A stretch of 41,271 bases of DNA. Origin: Spirochaetaceae bacterium bin103 (GTDB taxonomy: Bacteria > Spirochaetota > Spirochaetia > SZUA-6 > Bin103). Position 1 is the first letter of the stretch. The number at the start of each line of letters is the position of its first letter. The translations under genes were made by a program, and so were the position numbers. The stretch spans positions 1 to 41,271 of the forward strand of contig MPNH01000048.1 of assembly GCA_002238925.1 (NCBI GenBank), given 5' to 3'. Positions 1 through 8,383 of this stretch are shown here, piece by piece. A model generated the notes under the pieces. That model worked only from the letters and a program-made list of their open reading frames with translations. It was not told where the DNA came from and ran no database searches.

Positions 1-1
1 C

Positions 2-79
2 TATATGAGCCAGGACAGCCTGGCGAAGATCATGGCATCAGACTCCAAGCTGATGATCGAGGACGGGCAGGCGGCTTAG
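2..79 (+). CDS. C-terminal fragment of an unrecognised gene
   Basis: The window opens inside a reading frame that runs 25 codons to a TAG stop at 77-79 and ends in 'MIEDGQAA'. I do not recognise the product. It may be the tail of a separate upstream gene. It may also be the N-terminal half of the following HNH gene displaced by a frameshift, because the HNH frame is open upstream of its first usable start codon, back to about position 57. Confidence 0.3.
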   Translation, partial: YMSQDSLAKIMASDSKLMIEDGQAA

Positions 80-152
80 CGCCTATTCTGGAGATCCCAG
101 AGTTACACCACTTGCATGGACGCTACCAGCGCTCGGCAACGGGCGCTGGGAG

Positions 153-1232
153 TTGAAGGCGACGGTCGGCGCGGATTGCCGGCATGGGTTGGGGAAACTT
201 CAGATGCTGCTTTCGCACAAGGACCCGCACCTTATGCTGGGCGCTTTGGTGGCGCACCTGGTGCAGGACGGTCTGAAGCGCTACGACCCGGCGCATCCAA
301 GGCGCTTGCGGCGCACCGGCGGTCCCGCCTCGAGCAACGGCGGACAATCTACGCGTACGCCGAGCGCAGGAGGGGTCCAGCGCGCAGCGGCTTCGGCGGC
401 GAAGCGCCCTGTCGAAGCGGTGCACGGTCAAATGGGGCCCGCGGCGGTGCGGGACAGCGGCGGCGGTCACGCCACTTCAGCAGCGAAGCGCTCGGAGCCC
501 GCGCCCGCGGCAGCACGCCGCGACCAGGATCGCTCTGTCGATACCGGCATGCCCGGCACATCTCGCGCGCACGGGCGGAACAGCGGCAGTAACACCGCTT
601 CGGCGGCGAAGCGCCGGGAACACGCCGTTGGGGCAAAGGACGCGGCGGCATGCAGCCACCAGGATCGCGTCGCCGACACGCCAAGTCGGCGCTCCGACTC
701 CGTCCCACTCAACGCAACTCACGCGGACGGGCGGAACGGCGGCAACCAGGACAGCAACGGCGCGCTCGCGGCGGAGGAGCGCAATGTCGATGACCGCATG
801 GCGTCGCGGCGCCGTCCCGTAGGCAGGGACCCCAGCACTTCAAGCGCGGGCGGACATGATTTCCGCGGCGGGGCGGTGCCGGCACGGCGACTCTCGTCCG
901 TGGAGCGGCATTTTGCCGCGATGGAGTGTCTGGCGGCGATGCCGGGATCGCGGTCGCGGTATATCCCGGCTGCGGTGAGGCGGGAGGTGTGGCGGCGCGA
1001 CGGGGGGCGTTGCAGCTACGTAGACTGCGACAGTGGCCGGCGGTGCGGTTCCCGCTACCGGCTGGAGATTGACCACATCGTCCCGTTCGCGCTCGGCGGC
1101 GGGGCGGAGCCGGGGAATCTCAGGATCCGCTGCAATGCCCACCACAGGTACCGCCACGCTCAGCGCGACGCACACTCGGCAAGGTTGCAGGAAGACCGCG
1201 GTGCCCTCGCGCCGCGAACGGCGGCACGTTGA
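153..1232 (+). CDS. HNH endonuclease with repeat-rich linker, 5' end doubtful
   Basis: The C-terminal 90 residues form an HNH nuclease domain. 'YIPAAVRREVWRRDGGRC' is followed by 'EIDHIVPFALGG' and 'NLRIRCNAHHRYRH', giving the His-Asn-His metal/catalytic set. The first 50 residues ('WELKATVGAD', 'LQMLLSH', 'LKRYDPA') resemble the region before the HNH domain in DUF222-like HNH proteins. Between them lies about 200 residues of low-complexity sequence with degenerate repeats ('SAAKR', 'HQDR', 'GRNGGN'). The only start codon seen is TTG at 153, without a good ribosome site. The same frame continues upstream to 57 and reads 'DPRVTPLA', which matches the usual family linker, so the real N-terminus probably lies further upstream and is lost to a frameshift or truncation. 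Proteins of this type are common dispersed genes; whether this one is active is unknown. Confidence 0.72.
   Translation: MKATVGADCRHGLGKLQMLLSHKDPHLMLGALVAHLVQDGLKRYDPAHPRRLRRTGGPASSNGGQSTRTPSAGGVQRAAASAAKRPVEAVHGQMGPAAVRDSGGGHATSAAKRSEPAPAAARRDQDRSVDTGMPGTSRAHGRNSGSNTASAAKRREHAVGAKDAAACSHQDRVADTPSRRSDSVPLNATHADGRNGGNQDSNGALAAEERNVDDRMASRRRPVGRDPSTSSAGGHDFRGGAVPARRLSSVERHFAAMECLAAMPGSRSRYIPAAVRREVWRRDGGRCSYVDCDSGRRCGSRYRLEIDHIVPFALGGGAEPGNLRIRCNAHHRYRHAQRDAHSARLQEDRGALAPRTAAR
390..612 (+). repeat. Degenerate in-gene repeats with a hairpin core
   Basis: The 16-base inverted repeat GCTTCGGCGGCGAAGC (6-bp stem, 4-base loop) occurs exactly at 390-405 and 597-612, with a decayed copy at about 474-489. 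The spacings are 84 and 123 bases, both multiples of three, and each copy encodes 'SAAKR' in the HNH gene. A wider unit, roughly 'SAAKR...QDR..DT...HA.GRN.G.N', is recognisable twice between codons of the linker. Confidence 0.6.
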
Positions 1233-1450
1233 TCATGGCTACGAAGCACCGCGCGCAACGGGCAACCGGTGGGTGGACCTGGTGATAACGCGCGGCGCGC
1301 GCACTGTGGGGCGCCGAGGAATAGGGGCGTCGGCCACCGTCACCGCCGGGGACGGACGCGGGTTGCTTCGCCTCGCGCAACGCTGCGGCAATGACTTCCA
1401 GCGAAGCACCGTTCTGCATGACGGCCCGGAGCAGCCGACTGCGGCCGGAT

Positions 1451-1480
1451 TTGTAGTGCGCGCCGGACAGTGTGTAACAT
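1451..1480 (+). promoter_or_regulatory. Promoter of the P450 gene, leaderless arrangement
   Basis: TTGTAG (1451-1456), an 18-base spacer and TAACAT (1475-1480). The expected transcription start, seven bases after the -10 box, falls on the A of the ATG at 1487. No Shine-Dalgarno sequence precedes that ATG. Confidence 0.5.
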
Positions 1481-1486
1481 TCGTGC

Positions 1487-2737
1487 ATGAGCGTGATCTC
1501 GCGGGCCGTCGAGTCGCTGGTCAAACCGTCGGTCGTGCGTATGCTGCTGGCCTGGGAGAGACGAGAGTCGGGCGTCGCCTATGACCTCACTTCGCCGGCG
1601 GTGCACGAGGATCCGTACGACACGTATCGCCGCTTGCAGGAGGTCGATCCGGTGCACCGCTTGCGCCTGGTCGACGCCTGGGTGCTGTCGCGCCACCGGG
1701 ACGTAGCGGCCGTTCTGCGCGATCACCGGCGGTTCGGCAATTCCGGACGCGTTCTGGTCGAGACGGTATCGCTGAGCCTCCTCAACCTCGATCCACCCGA
1801 GCACACTAGGCTTCGCACGCTGGTCTCCAAGGCATTTACCCCGAGAGCCGTGGCCAAACTGCGCACGCACGTCGAGGAGGTCACCGCCGGCCTGCTGGAC
1901 GCCGTGGCCGGGAAGGAACGGTTCGACCTGATCGCGGCGCTCGCCTACCCGCTGCCGGTAACCGTGATCGCCGAGATGCTCGGCGTGCGCCCGCGCGACA
2001 TGGACCGATTCGAGAAGTGGTCCCGTACTCTGGCGCTCAGTGTCGAACCGATGCTCGGTCGTGACCAGATCCAGCGCGTCAAGGCGGCGGCCGAGGAAGC
2101 ATACCAGTACTTCGAGACGATCATCGCCGAGCGGCGCCGCGCTCCGCAAGACGACCTGGTAACCGCGCTGGTAGCCGCCGAGGAGGAAGGCGACCGGCTG
2201 ACCCACGAGGAACTGCTATCGGTGATGCTGTTGATCCTGGTCGCGGGAAACGACACCACGCGCAACCTTATCGGCAACGGCATGCTGGCGCTACTCAGGA
2301 ATCCTGGCCAGCTTCGGCGCCTGAGAGACCAACCCGAGCTGCTGGAGTCCGCCGTCGACGAGTTGCTGCGCTACGACAGCCCGATCCAGCTCAACGGCCG
2401 CCTGGCGCTGGAAGATATCGAGATCGGCGGAAAGCGGATCCGCGCCCGCCAGTTGGTAATCTCCATCATCGGCGCGGCGAACCGCGACCCCGAGGCGTTC
2501 GCCGATCCCGACGTGCTGGACATCGGACGCCAGGACAATAATCACCTGTCGTTCGGGCGCGGCATCCACTACTGCATCGGGGCACCGCTGGCCCTCCTGG
2601 AAGCGCGTATAGCGTTTGCCGCGTTGCTCGACCGCTTCGCCACGATCCGCCTGGCCGCCGAGCCCCGTCACCGGGAAAGCGCCGTTCTGCGCGGCGTCGA
2701 GCACCTGTGGATCGAAGTCGAGCCGTCCCGACGGTAA
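1487..2737 (+). CDS. Cytochrome P450
   Basis: A soluble class I bacterial P450 of 416 residues, the usual length. The I-helix oxygen-activation motif AGNDTT is at 253-258. The K-helix ExxR is E292-L-L-R295. The heme-binding loop 'FGRGIHYCIGAPLA' supplies the thiolate ligand Cys363. The N-terminus has no membrane anchor. It should catalyse an NAD(P)H-dependent hydroxylation using ferredoxin and ferredoxin reductase, but neither partner is encoded nearby, so the substrate cannot be inferred. The start at ATG 1487 is supported by a promoter whose predicted start site coincides with it. The gene converges on the VOC gene, with only 6 bases between the stops. The resemblance is to CYP107-like soluble P450s (family level only). 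Confidence 0.93.
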   Translation: MSVISRAVESLVKPSVVRMLLAWERRESGVAYDLTSPAVHEDPYDTYRRLQEVDPVHRLRLVDAWVLSRHRDVAAVLRDHRRFGNSGRVLVETVSLSLLNLDPPEHTRLRTLVSKAFTPRAVAKLRTHVEEVTAGLLDAVAGKERFDLIAALAYPLPVTVIAEMLGVRPRDMDRFEKWSRTLALSVEPMLGRDQIQRVKAAAEEAYQYFETIIAERRRAPQDDLVTALVAAEEEGDRLTHEELLSVMLLILVAGNDTTRNLIGNGMLALLRNPGQLRRLRDQPELLESAVDELLRYDSPIQLNGRLALEDIEIGGKRIRARQLVISIIGAANRDPEAFADPDVLDIGRQDNNHLSFGRGIHYCIGAPLALLEARIAFAALLDRFATIRLAAEPRHRESAVLRGVEHLWIEVEPSRR

Positions 2738-2743
2738 CCCGTA

Positions 2744-3136
2744 CTACTCGGCGGCGGTGCCCGGCTTGGGAAAGAACTGGTCGATCAGGATGGCGTTGCC
2801 ATCCGGGTCGCGGAAGGCGATGTGGGCGGGACCGGTGCCGTCCGGATCGGTATCGGTGGTCAACTCGATACCCGCGGCGGCCAGCGACGCACGGATTTCC
2901 CTGATGTCGGTGAAGTTGTCGAGCGGTGAGCCGTCCTGCCGCATACCGGGGTTGAAGGTGAGAATGTTACCCTCGAACATGCCTTGAAACAGGCCGACCG
3001 TGGCGCCGCCGTTGACCATGATCAGGTAGCCCTTGCCATCGCCGCCGCTGCGGGCAAAGCCGAGTTTCTCGTAGAATGCCTGCGCCGCCTGCAGGTCCTT
3101 GACCGCCAGGCTGACCGAGAACGCACCGAGTTCCAT
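2744..3136 (-). CDS. VOC-family (glyoxalase/bleomycin-resistance fold) protein
   Basis: A 130-residue single-domain protein. It begins '[27 protein letters not shown]' in pattern, the first beta-alpha-beta module of the vicinal oxygen chelate fold. It ends with the second module '(A)[17 protein letters not shown]', where His and the late acidic residues are typical metal-ligand positions. I chose the ATG at 3136 rather than an upstream in-frame start because conserved sequence begins here and a TAGATT -10-like box lies just upstream. VOC proteins include glyoxalases, dioxygenases and antibiotic-binding proteins; the specific role is not deducible. It is transcribed towards the P450 gene. Confidence 0.85.
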   Translation of the reverse strand: MELGAFSVSLAVKDLQAAQAFYEKLGFARSGGDGKGYLIMVNGGATVGLFQGMFEGNILTFNPGMRQDGSPLDNFTDIREIRASLAAAGIELTTDTDPDGTGPAHIAFRDPDGNAILIDQFFPKPGTAAE

Positions 3137-3144
3137 GCCGCGCC

Positions 3145-3150
3145 AATCTA
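3145..3150 (-). promoter_or_regulatory. Possible -10 box of the VOC gene
   Basis: On the minus strand TAGATT ends 8 bases before the ATG, placing a transcription start about two bases before the start codon. No clear -35 box is present. It fits the leaderless pattern of other genes in the window. Confidence 0.3.
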
Positions 3151-3317
3151 CCACAGAGCGCGGCTTGCGACACCGCACTGCTCGCGCTACCCGACCGCCA
3201 GGCGCCTCCTATCGCTATTCGCCGGCACTGGCGCGCCTGGCGCGCCCCCGTTCCTTGACGGAGCACGCCCGTTGGTGTAGTTCAGATGCGGATCGACAAT
3301 CAGAGGAGGATTTCGTT

Positions 3318-5243
3318 TTGAAGAGAGTATTGATGATCGTGGCGCTGCTGGCGGCGGTCGCCGGGCTGGCGGTGGCCAGCGGGCAGGAGGACGCGTCCGG
3401 CGCTGCCAGCGAGCCGATGGCGGCCAGTGGAGCGGGCGGCTACCTGGAGGCGCCGATGCTCGCCGAGCGCGTTGCGGCCGGGGAGCTGCCGCCGGTGAAT
3501 GAGCGGCTGCCGGAGAGTCCGCTGGTGCTGACGCTGGAGCGCAGCGCGGCGCCGGACGGCATGCTGGACGAACTGAAGGTCGGCAGCTACGGCGGCACCG
3601 TGCGGCTGATCAACCTGGCGCCCAATTTCGCGCCGGAGATGTACTTCATGACGCTGGAGACGATGCTGTCGCGGCCCGGCTGGATCAGCATGGAACACCC
3701 GCTCACCGGCAACGTCTTCGAGAGCTACGAGATCAGCCCCGACAAGACCACCTTCACGTTCCACATGCGGCACGGCATGCGCTGGTCGGACGGCGAGCCG
3801 CTCACCACCGAGGACGTGGCGTTCTACCACGAGGACATCCTGCACAACGAGCAGCTCACCCCCAACATCGCCAGCCGCTACCGGTCCGGGCTCGCCCCGA
3901 CCGGCGATGTCTACCAGTTCGAGGTAATCGACGACTACACGTGGCGCATTACGTTCAGCGAGCCGACGCCCGGCTTCCTGGACGAGGTGAACAAGCCGTG
4001 GCTGGACTACACGCTGTTCCTGCAGCCCAAGCATTACCTGGCGCAATTCCACGCCGACTACGCGGACGCCGACGACCTGGCTGCCAAGGTTGCCGCCGCC
4101 GACCTGCTGGCCGACGAGTGGCCGCGCCTGTTCAACCTCAAGATGCTCACCCCGTGGGAGGGCAAGACCCCGGACGTGATCGATATTCCGGTGCTGCACC
4201 CGTGGCGGGTAACCAGCAGCTCGCCGACGCAGACCGTGTTCGAGCGCAACCCCTACTACTTCAAGGTGGACGCCGCCGGCAACCAGCTGCCCTACATCGA
4301 CCGCATCGTCAGCACCAAGGTGGAGGGGCCGGAGGGCGCCAACCTGAAGATCATCGCCGGCGAGGTGGACCTGGCCGACGAGCTGGCCAAGATTTCGTCG
4401 CTGCCGCTGTACCGCGAGAACGAGGGCAACGGATACCTGGCGCTCGCTTCCGGCGTTCCGTACAACCCGGTCGTGCACGCCTTCAACTTCGGCTACGAGG
4501 ATCCGGTGTGGCGCCAACTCGCCGATGACGTGCGCTTCCGGAGCGCGCTCAACCTAGCGATTAACCGCGACGAGATCATCGAGGCGGTGTACTACGGGTT
4601 CGCCTCGCCGCCGGTGTGGATACCCGCGGAATTCAACCCCGAGGAAGCCAACCGGCTGCTCGACGAGGTGGGCCTGGACAAGCGCGACAACGACGGCTGG
4701 CGCCTGCGCCCCGACGGCGAGCGCTTCGAGATCAACCTGGAAGTGGCGGCGCACCTGCCGGACACGGTGCCGGCCAACGAGCTGATCGCCGAGCACTACA
4801 AGGCGGTGGGCATCTTCACCACCCTCAAGGTGGTGGAAATCGGCCTGCTGTTCGAGCACCGCAACGCCAACCAGCTGCAAATCGACACGGTATGGAACGA
4901 GGCCACCACGATGCACGCGTTCGGCCACGCCCGCCAGCACCTGATTCATCACATTCCGGTGTGGAACCAGTGGTACAACTCCGGCGGCAGCGCGGGCGAG
5001 GAGCCGCCCGAGTGGTTCCAGGAACTGTACGATCTCGGCATCGCCATCGGCCCCGGCATCCCGTGGGACCAGGAGATTGTCGACCGCTACCAGCAGACCT
5101 TCTACGACACCATCCCGCAGATCAACGCGACCTACAATCCCGGCACCGTGCTGATCGTCAACGGGAATCTCGACAACGTGTTCACCAAAGGGGTGGCGCA
5201 GTGGGTGATCTACAGCGCCGAGCAGCTCTTCTACGGGAACTGA
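3318..5243 (+). CDS. ABC transporter substrate-binding protein, family 5 (oligopeptide/dipeptide type)
   Basis: A secreted 641-residue binding protein. A basic-hydrophobic signal ('MKRVLMIVALLAAVAGLAVAS') is followed by 'GQED' with no lipobox cysteine, a pattern familiar in spirochaetal binding proteins. The SBP_bac_5 signature is clear at about residues 140-180 ('FTFHMRHGMRWSDGEPLTTEDV'-like), and the length suits the family. The start is TTG at 3318, chosen because AGAGGAGGA sits 7 bases upstream and the signal peptide begins exactly there; a longer open frame upstream is not conserved-looking. It is followed by two permease genes. The ligand could be a peptide or an oligosaccharide/sugar acid, since both are known for this family; the downstream sugar-acid enzymes favour the latter (inference). 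Confidence 0.92.
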   Translation: MKRVLMIVALLAAVAGLAVASGQEDASGAASEPMAASGAGGYLEAPMLAERVAAGELPPVNERLPESPLVLTLERSAAPDGMLDELKVGSYGGTVRLINLAPNFAPEMYFMTLETMLSRPGWISMEHPLTGNVFESYEISPDKTTFTFHMRHGMRWSDGEPLTTEDVAFYHEDILHNEQLTPNIASRYRSGLAPTGDVYQFEVIDDYTWRITFSEPTPGFLDEVNKPWLDYTLFLQPKHYLAQFHADYADADDLAAKVAAADLLADEWPRLFNLKMLTPWEGKTPDVIDIPVLHPWRVTSSSPTQTVFERNPYYFKVDAAGNQLPYIDRIVSTKVEGPEGANLKIIAGEVDLADELAKISSLPLYRENEGNGYLALASGVPYNPVVHAFNFGYEDPVWRQLADDVRFRSALNLAINRDEIIEAVYYGFASPPVWIPAEFNPEEANRLLDEVGLDKRDNDGWRLRPDGERFEINLEVAAHLPDTVPANELIAEHYKAVGIFTTLKVVEIGLLFEHRNANQLQIDTVWNEATTMHAFGHARQHLIHHIPVWNQWYNSGGSAGEEPPEWFQELYDLGIAIGPGIPWDQEIVDRYQQTFYDTIPQINATYNPGTVLIVNGNLDNVFTKGVAQWVIYSAEQLFYGN

Positions 5244-5300
5244 CGGCGTGCACCGCTGCGGCGGCGCGGCGGCGCTAGGGCGTCGCGCCGCCGGTTACCG

Positions 5301-6299
5301 GTGCTGGTTTACATAGCGCGGCGGGTTGCGGCGTTCGTGCCGCTCCTGCTGCTGGTCTCGGCGGTGAGCTTCTTGATCATTGAGCTGCCGCCGGGCGACT
5401 ATCTCACCTCCTACATCATCGCGCTGGAGGCGCAGGGCAACCGGGTCAGCGAGGCGCAGGTCGCCAACCTGGCCGCGTATTACGGACTCGACCAGCCGGT
5501 TCACGCCCGCTACCTGACGTGGATGCGCAACATCGTCACGCGCGGCAATCTGGGCTGGTCGTTCGCCCACGATCGGCCGGTGTCGGTGGTTATCGGAGAA
5601 CGCCTGGGGCTGACCCTGCTGGTGGCGATCACCACCCTGATCTTCACTTACCTGGTAGCGGTGCCGATCGGGGTGTTCTCGGCGGTGCGCCAGTACTCGT
5701 TCTTCGACTACTTCTGGACCTTCTGGGGGTTCGCCGGGCTGGCCATACCCAACTTTCTGCTCGCCCTGGTGCTGCTGTGGATTTCGTTCCGCTACTTCGG
5801 CGTCGCCATCACCGGGCTGTTCGGGCCCGAATTCGTGGATGCGCCGTGGAGCGTGGCGCGGGTGTGGAACATGCTGCAGCGGCTGTGGGCGCCGGTGCTG
5901 GTGGTGGGTACCGCGGGGATGGCGGCGCTGATCCGGATCATGCGCGCCACCCTGCTCGATGAGCTGCGCAAGCAGTACGTGGTGACGGCGCGCGCCAAGG
6001 GGGTCAGCGAGCGCCACCTGCTGTTCAAGTACCCGGTGCGGCTGGCGATCAACCCGATCATCAGCGGCATCGGCTGGCTGCTGCCGAGCATTATCTCCGG
6101 CGCCACCATCACCTCCATCGTGCTCAACCTGCCCACCACCGGGCCGGTGCTGCTCGGCGCGCTGGTGGCGCAGGACATGTACCTGGCCGGCAGCTTCATC
6201 ATGGTGCTGTCCGCCCTGGTGCTGGTTGGCAACCTGATCTCGGACATCGTGCTGGCCTGGGTCGATCCACGCATCCGGTTCGACGAGATAGAAACATGA
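5301..6299 (+). CDS. ABC importer permease, DppB/OppB type
   Basis: A 332-residue inner-membrane permease. It starts with the characteristic 'YIARRVAAFVPLLLLVS' first membrane helix and has a long periplasmic loop ('YYGLDQPVHARYLTWM'). The EAA-type coupling loop is around residues 215-240 ('ARAKGVSERHLLFKYPVR'), followed by the last helices. The start is GTG 5301 without an obvious Shine-Dalgarno, 57 bases after the binding-protein gene. The stop overlaps the next ATG in an ATGA. It should pair with the following permease to form the translocation channel. Confidence 0.93.
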   Translation: MLVYIARRVAAFVPLLLLVSAVSFLIIELPPGDYLTSYIIALEAQGNRVSEAQVANLAAYYGLDQPVHARYLTWMRNIVTRGNLGWSFAHDRPVSVVIGERLGLTLLVAITTLIFTYLVAVPIGVFSAVRQYSFFDYFWTFWGFAGLAIPNFLLALVLLWISFRYFGVAITGLFGPEFVDAPWSVARVWNMLQRLWAPVLVVGTAGMAALIRIMRATLLDELRKQYVVTARAKGVSERHLLFKYPVRLAINPIISGIGWLLPSIISGATITSIVLNLPTTGPVLLGALVAQDMYLAGSFIMVLSALVLVGNLISDIVLAWVDPRIRFDEIET

Positions 6300-7423
6300 G
6301 CGCCACAACCCGCGGCCGCACCGCCGACGAGAGCTACTACGTCGCCTCGCAGTGGCAGATGATGTGGTGGAAGTTCCGCCGCCACCGGCTGGCGGTGGTG
6401 GCCGGTCCGCTGCTGGCCGTCATCTACCTGCTGGCGCTGTTCGCCGACTTCGTGGCCCCGTACACCGCGACCACGCGCTTTCCGGACTACCTGAGCGCGC
6501 CGCCCAACCGCATCCGCGTGCTCGGCGCGGGCGGCGGCGGGGGCGAAGCGCCGGGCGGGCCGTACGTGTACGGGCTGCGGGTGGAGCGCCATCCGCACAC
6601 GATGCGCAAGATCTACGAACCGGACCGCGACCTGCGTTACCGCGTGCGCTTTCTGGCGGCCGGCGACGAGTACCGCTTCTGGGGCACGTTCAAGACCCGC
6701 CTCCACCTGTTCGTGCCCGCCGAGGAGGGCGCCCCGCTGTTCCTGTTCGGCACCGACCGGCTCGGCCGCGACCTGTTCTCGCGCGTGCTGTACGCGGCGC
6801 GCATCTCGCTGTCGATCGGCCTGGTGGGGGTGTTGATCAGCACCGTGCTGGGGGTGCTGCTCGGCGGCGTGGCCGGCTACTTCGGCGGCGTGGTGGACCG
6901 CGTCGTGATGCGCCTGGTCGACCTGCTCGCCTCCATTCCGACCATTCCGCTGTGGATGGGTCTGGCGGCGGCGGTGCCGCGGCAGTGGTCGGTGCTCACC
7001 ACCTACTTCGCCATTACCCTGATCCTGTCGCTGGTGGGTTGGACCCACCTCGCCCGCGTGGTGCGCGGCAGCTTCCTGTCGCTGCGCGAGCAGGACTTCG
7101 TGATGGCAGCGGTGGTGGCGGCGGCGAGCGAGCGCGCCATCATCTTCGGCCACCTGCTGCCGTCGTTCCTGAGCTACGTGATCGTGTCGCTGACGCTGGC
7201 GGTGCCGGGGATGATCCTGGGCGAGACCGCGCTCAGCTTCCTGGGCCTGGGCATCCAGCCGCCGGCGGTAAGCTGGGGCACGCTGCTGCAGGACGCGCAG
7301 AACTTCCAGGCGGTGTCGCGGCAGCCGTGGCTGCTGATCCCGTGCCTGTTCGTGGTGGTCACCGTGCTGCTGTACAACTTCCTCGGCGACGGCCTGCGCG
7401 ACGCCGCCGACCCCTATTCGTAG
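6296..7423 (+). CDS. ABC importer permease, DppC/OppC type
   Basis: A 375-residue partner permease. The N-terminal cytoplasmic segment and first helix ('HRLAVVAGPLLAVIYLLALFADFVAPY' in pattern) are typical. An approximately 90-residue periplasmic insert follows, then 'LFGTDRLGRDLFSRVLYAARISL', a hallmark of this subfamily. The coupling loop is near residue 270, and the C-terminus reads 'DGLRDAADPYS'. It overlaps the upstream permease by 4 bases, so the pair is probably translationally coupled. No ATPase gene follows, so the transporter must use ATPases encoded elsewhere. Confidence 0.93.
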   Translation: MSATTRGRTADESYYVASQWQMMWWKFRRHRLAVVAGPLLAVIYLLALFADFVAPYTATTRFPDYLSAPPNRIRVLGAGGGGGEAPGGPYVYGLRVERHPHTMRKIYEPDRDLRYRVRFLAAGDEYRFWGTFKTRLHLFVPAEEGAPLFLFGTDRLGRDLFSRVLYAARISLSIGLVGVLISTVLGVLLGGVAGYFGGVVDRVVMRLVDLLASIPTIPLWMGLAAAVPRQWSVLTTYFAITLILSLVGWTHLARVVRGSFLSLREQDFVMAAVVAAASERAIIFGHLLPSFLSYVIVSLTLAVPGMILGETALSFLGLGIQPPAVSWGTLLQDAQNFQAVSRQPWLLIPCLFVVVTVLLYNFLGDGLRDAADPYS

Positions 7424-7507
7424 GCAGCCCGCTTCGGCGCCACGCTTGTTCATCACGCGGCACCGGGTTCTCTGAGTTGCGGTGCTGCCGACCCCTACTC
7501 GTAGGCA
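7406..7507 (+). repeat. Duplicated 3' end of the DppC-type permease gene
   Basis: The 21 bases at 7406-7426, which encode the last codons 'ADPYS' plus stop, recur at 7487-7507 with one mismatch (20/21), 81 bases downstream. The second copy lies in non-coding sequence between the permease and the SDR gene. It looks like the surviving tail of a second, deleted permease paralogue. Confidence 0.7.
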
Positions 7508-7562
7508 AGACACCGATGGCGGAATGACCGGCTGCCTGCTACGCTCGCCGGCGGAGGTGACG

Positions 7563-8369
7563 ATGGCACAGCAGGGGAATGAGGCGTGGCGGCTGGATGG
7601 CCGGGTGGCGCTGATCGCCGGCGGGGCCGGCGCGATGGGGTCCGCCACGGCGCGCCGGATGGCGGCCGCGGGGGCTCGGGTGGCGGTGGCCGATATTCGC
7701 CATGCTGCCGTTGAGGCGGTGGCCGGTGAGCTGACCGAGGCCGGCCACGAGGCGGTGGCGGTGCCGCTCGATGCCGCCGCTGCGGATACCTGGCAGGCGG
7801 CGGTGGAGCAGGTTGAGGCGCGCTTCGGGTCGCTGACCATCATGGTCTACCTGGCCGGCGGCAACCACCGCATCAGCTACGACGCCATGACCGAGGCGCA
7901 GTTCCGGCGCATCATCGAACTGAACCTGACCGGCATTTTCATTGGCATCAAGGCGGTGGTGCCGGCGATGCGGCGTGCCGGCGGCGGCTGCATCCTCACT
8001 GTCGGCTCGCTGGCCTCGCTGCGCGCCGGCGGCGGCGCGCCCGCCTACGCGTGCAGCAAGTTTGGCGTCAACGCCCTGACCGCCATCACCGCCCGCGCCT
8101 ACGCCGAAGACGGCATCCGCTGCTGCCAGGTCAACCCCGGCCACGTCGATACGCCGTTCCTGCGCGCCTCCACCGACTACAGCCCCAACGACTGGTCCAC
8201 CTCGCTCGACAACCCGGCCAACTACGAACGCCGCCGCCGGGCGACCGCGCTCGGGCGGCTCAATCAGCCGGAGGAGATCGCCGAGGCGTTCGCCTTCCTG
8301 GCCTCCGACGCGGCGGCGATGATCACCGGCTCGGCGATCACCGTGGACGGCGGCGCCGCCCTGACTTGA
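7563..8369 (+). CDS. Short-chain dehydrogenase/reductase (SDR)
   Basis: A 268-residue classical SDR. The nucleotide-binding loop is the variant 'AGGAGAMGSA' near residue 20, with an acidic 'VADIR' at the end of strand 2 suggesting NAD preference. 'YLAGG' replaces the usual NNAG. The catalytic set is Ser in 'VGSLAS' and Tyr/Lys in 'YACSK'. 'NPGHVDTPF' and 'ITGSAITVDGG' complete the fold. ATG 7563 was chosen because GGAGGTG lies 3-9 bases upstream. It sits between the ABC importer and divergently arranged aldolase/lactonase genes, so oxidation of a sugar or sugar acid is plausible. The exact substrate is unknown. Confidence 0.9.
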   Translation: MAQQGNEAWRLDGRVALIAGGAGAMGSATARRMAAAGARVAVADIRHAAVEAVAGELTEAGHEAVAVPLDAAAADTWQAAVEQVEARFGSLTIMVYLAGGNHRISYDAMTEAQFRRIIELNLTGIFIGIKAVVPAMRRAGGGCILTVGSLASLRAGGGAPAYACSKFGVNALTAITARAYAEDGIRCCQVNPGHVDTPFLRASTDYSPNDWSTSLDNPANYERRRRATALGRLNQPEEIAEAFAFLASDAAAMITGSAITVDGGAALT

Positions 8370-8383
8370 CCTGACCGGCGCGC

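Noticed and set aside
390..612. CRISPR-like regularly spaced repeats
   Set aside because: Only two exact and one decayed copy, unequal spacing in multiples of three, and they lie inside a coding sequence.
1233..1486. Extra gene between the HNH and P450 genes on the plus strand (frame 1033-1584)
   Set aside because: The frame overlaps both neighbours, has no ribosome site or motif, and is interrupted by the P450 promoter.
3300..4517. Long minus-strand open frame opposite the binding-protein gene
   Set aside because: It is the antisense shadow of a well-supported family-5 binding protein; high GC leaves opposite frames open, and the translation is Arg/His/Val/Gln-rich without domain motifs.
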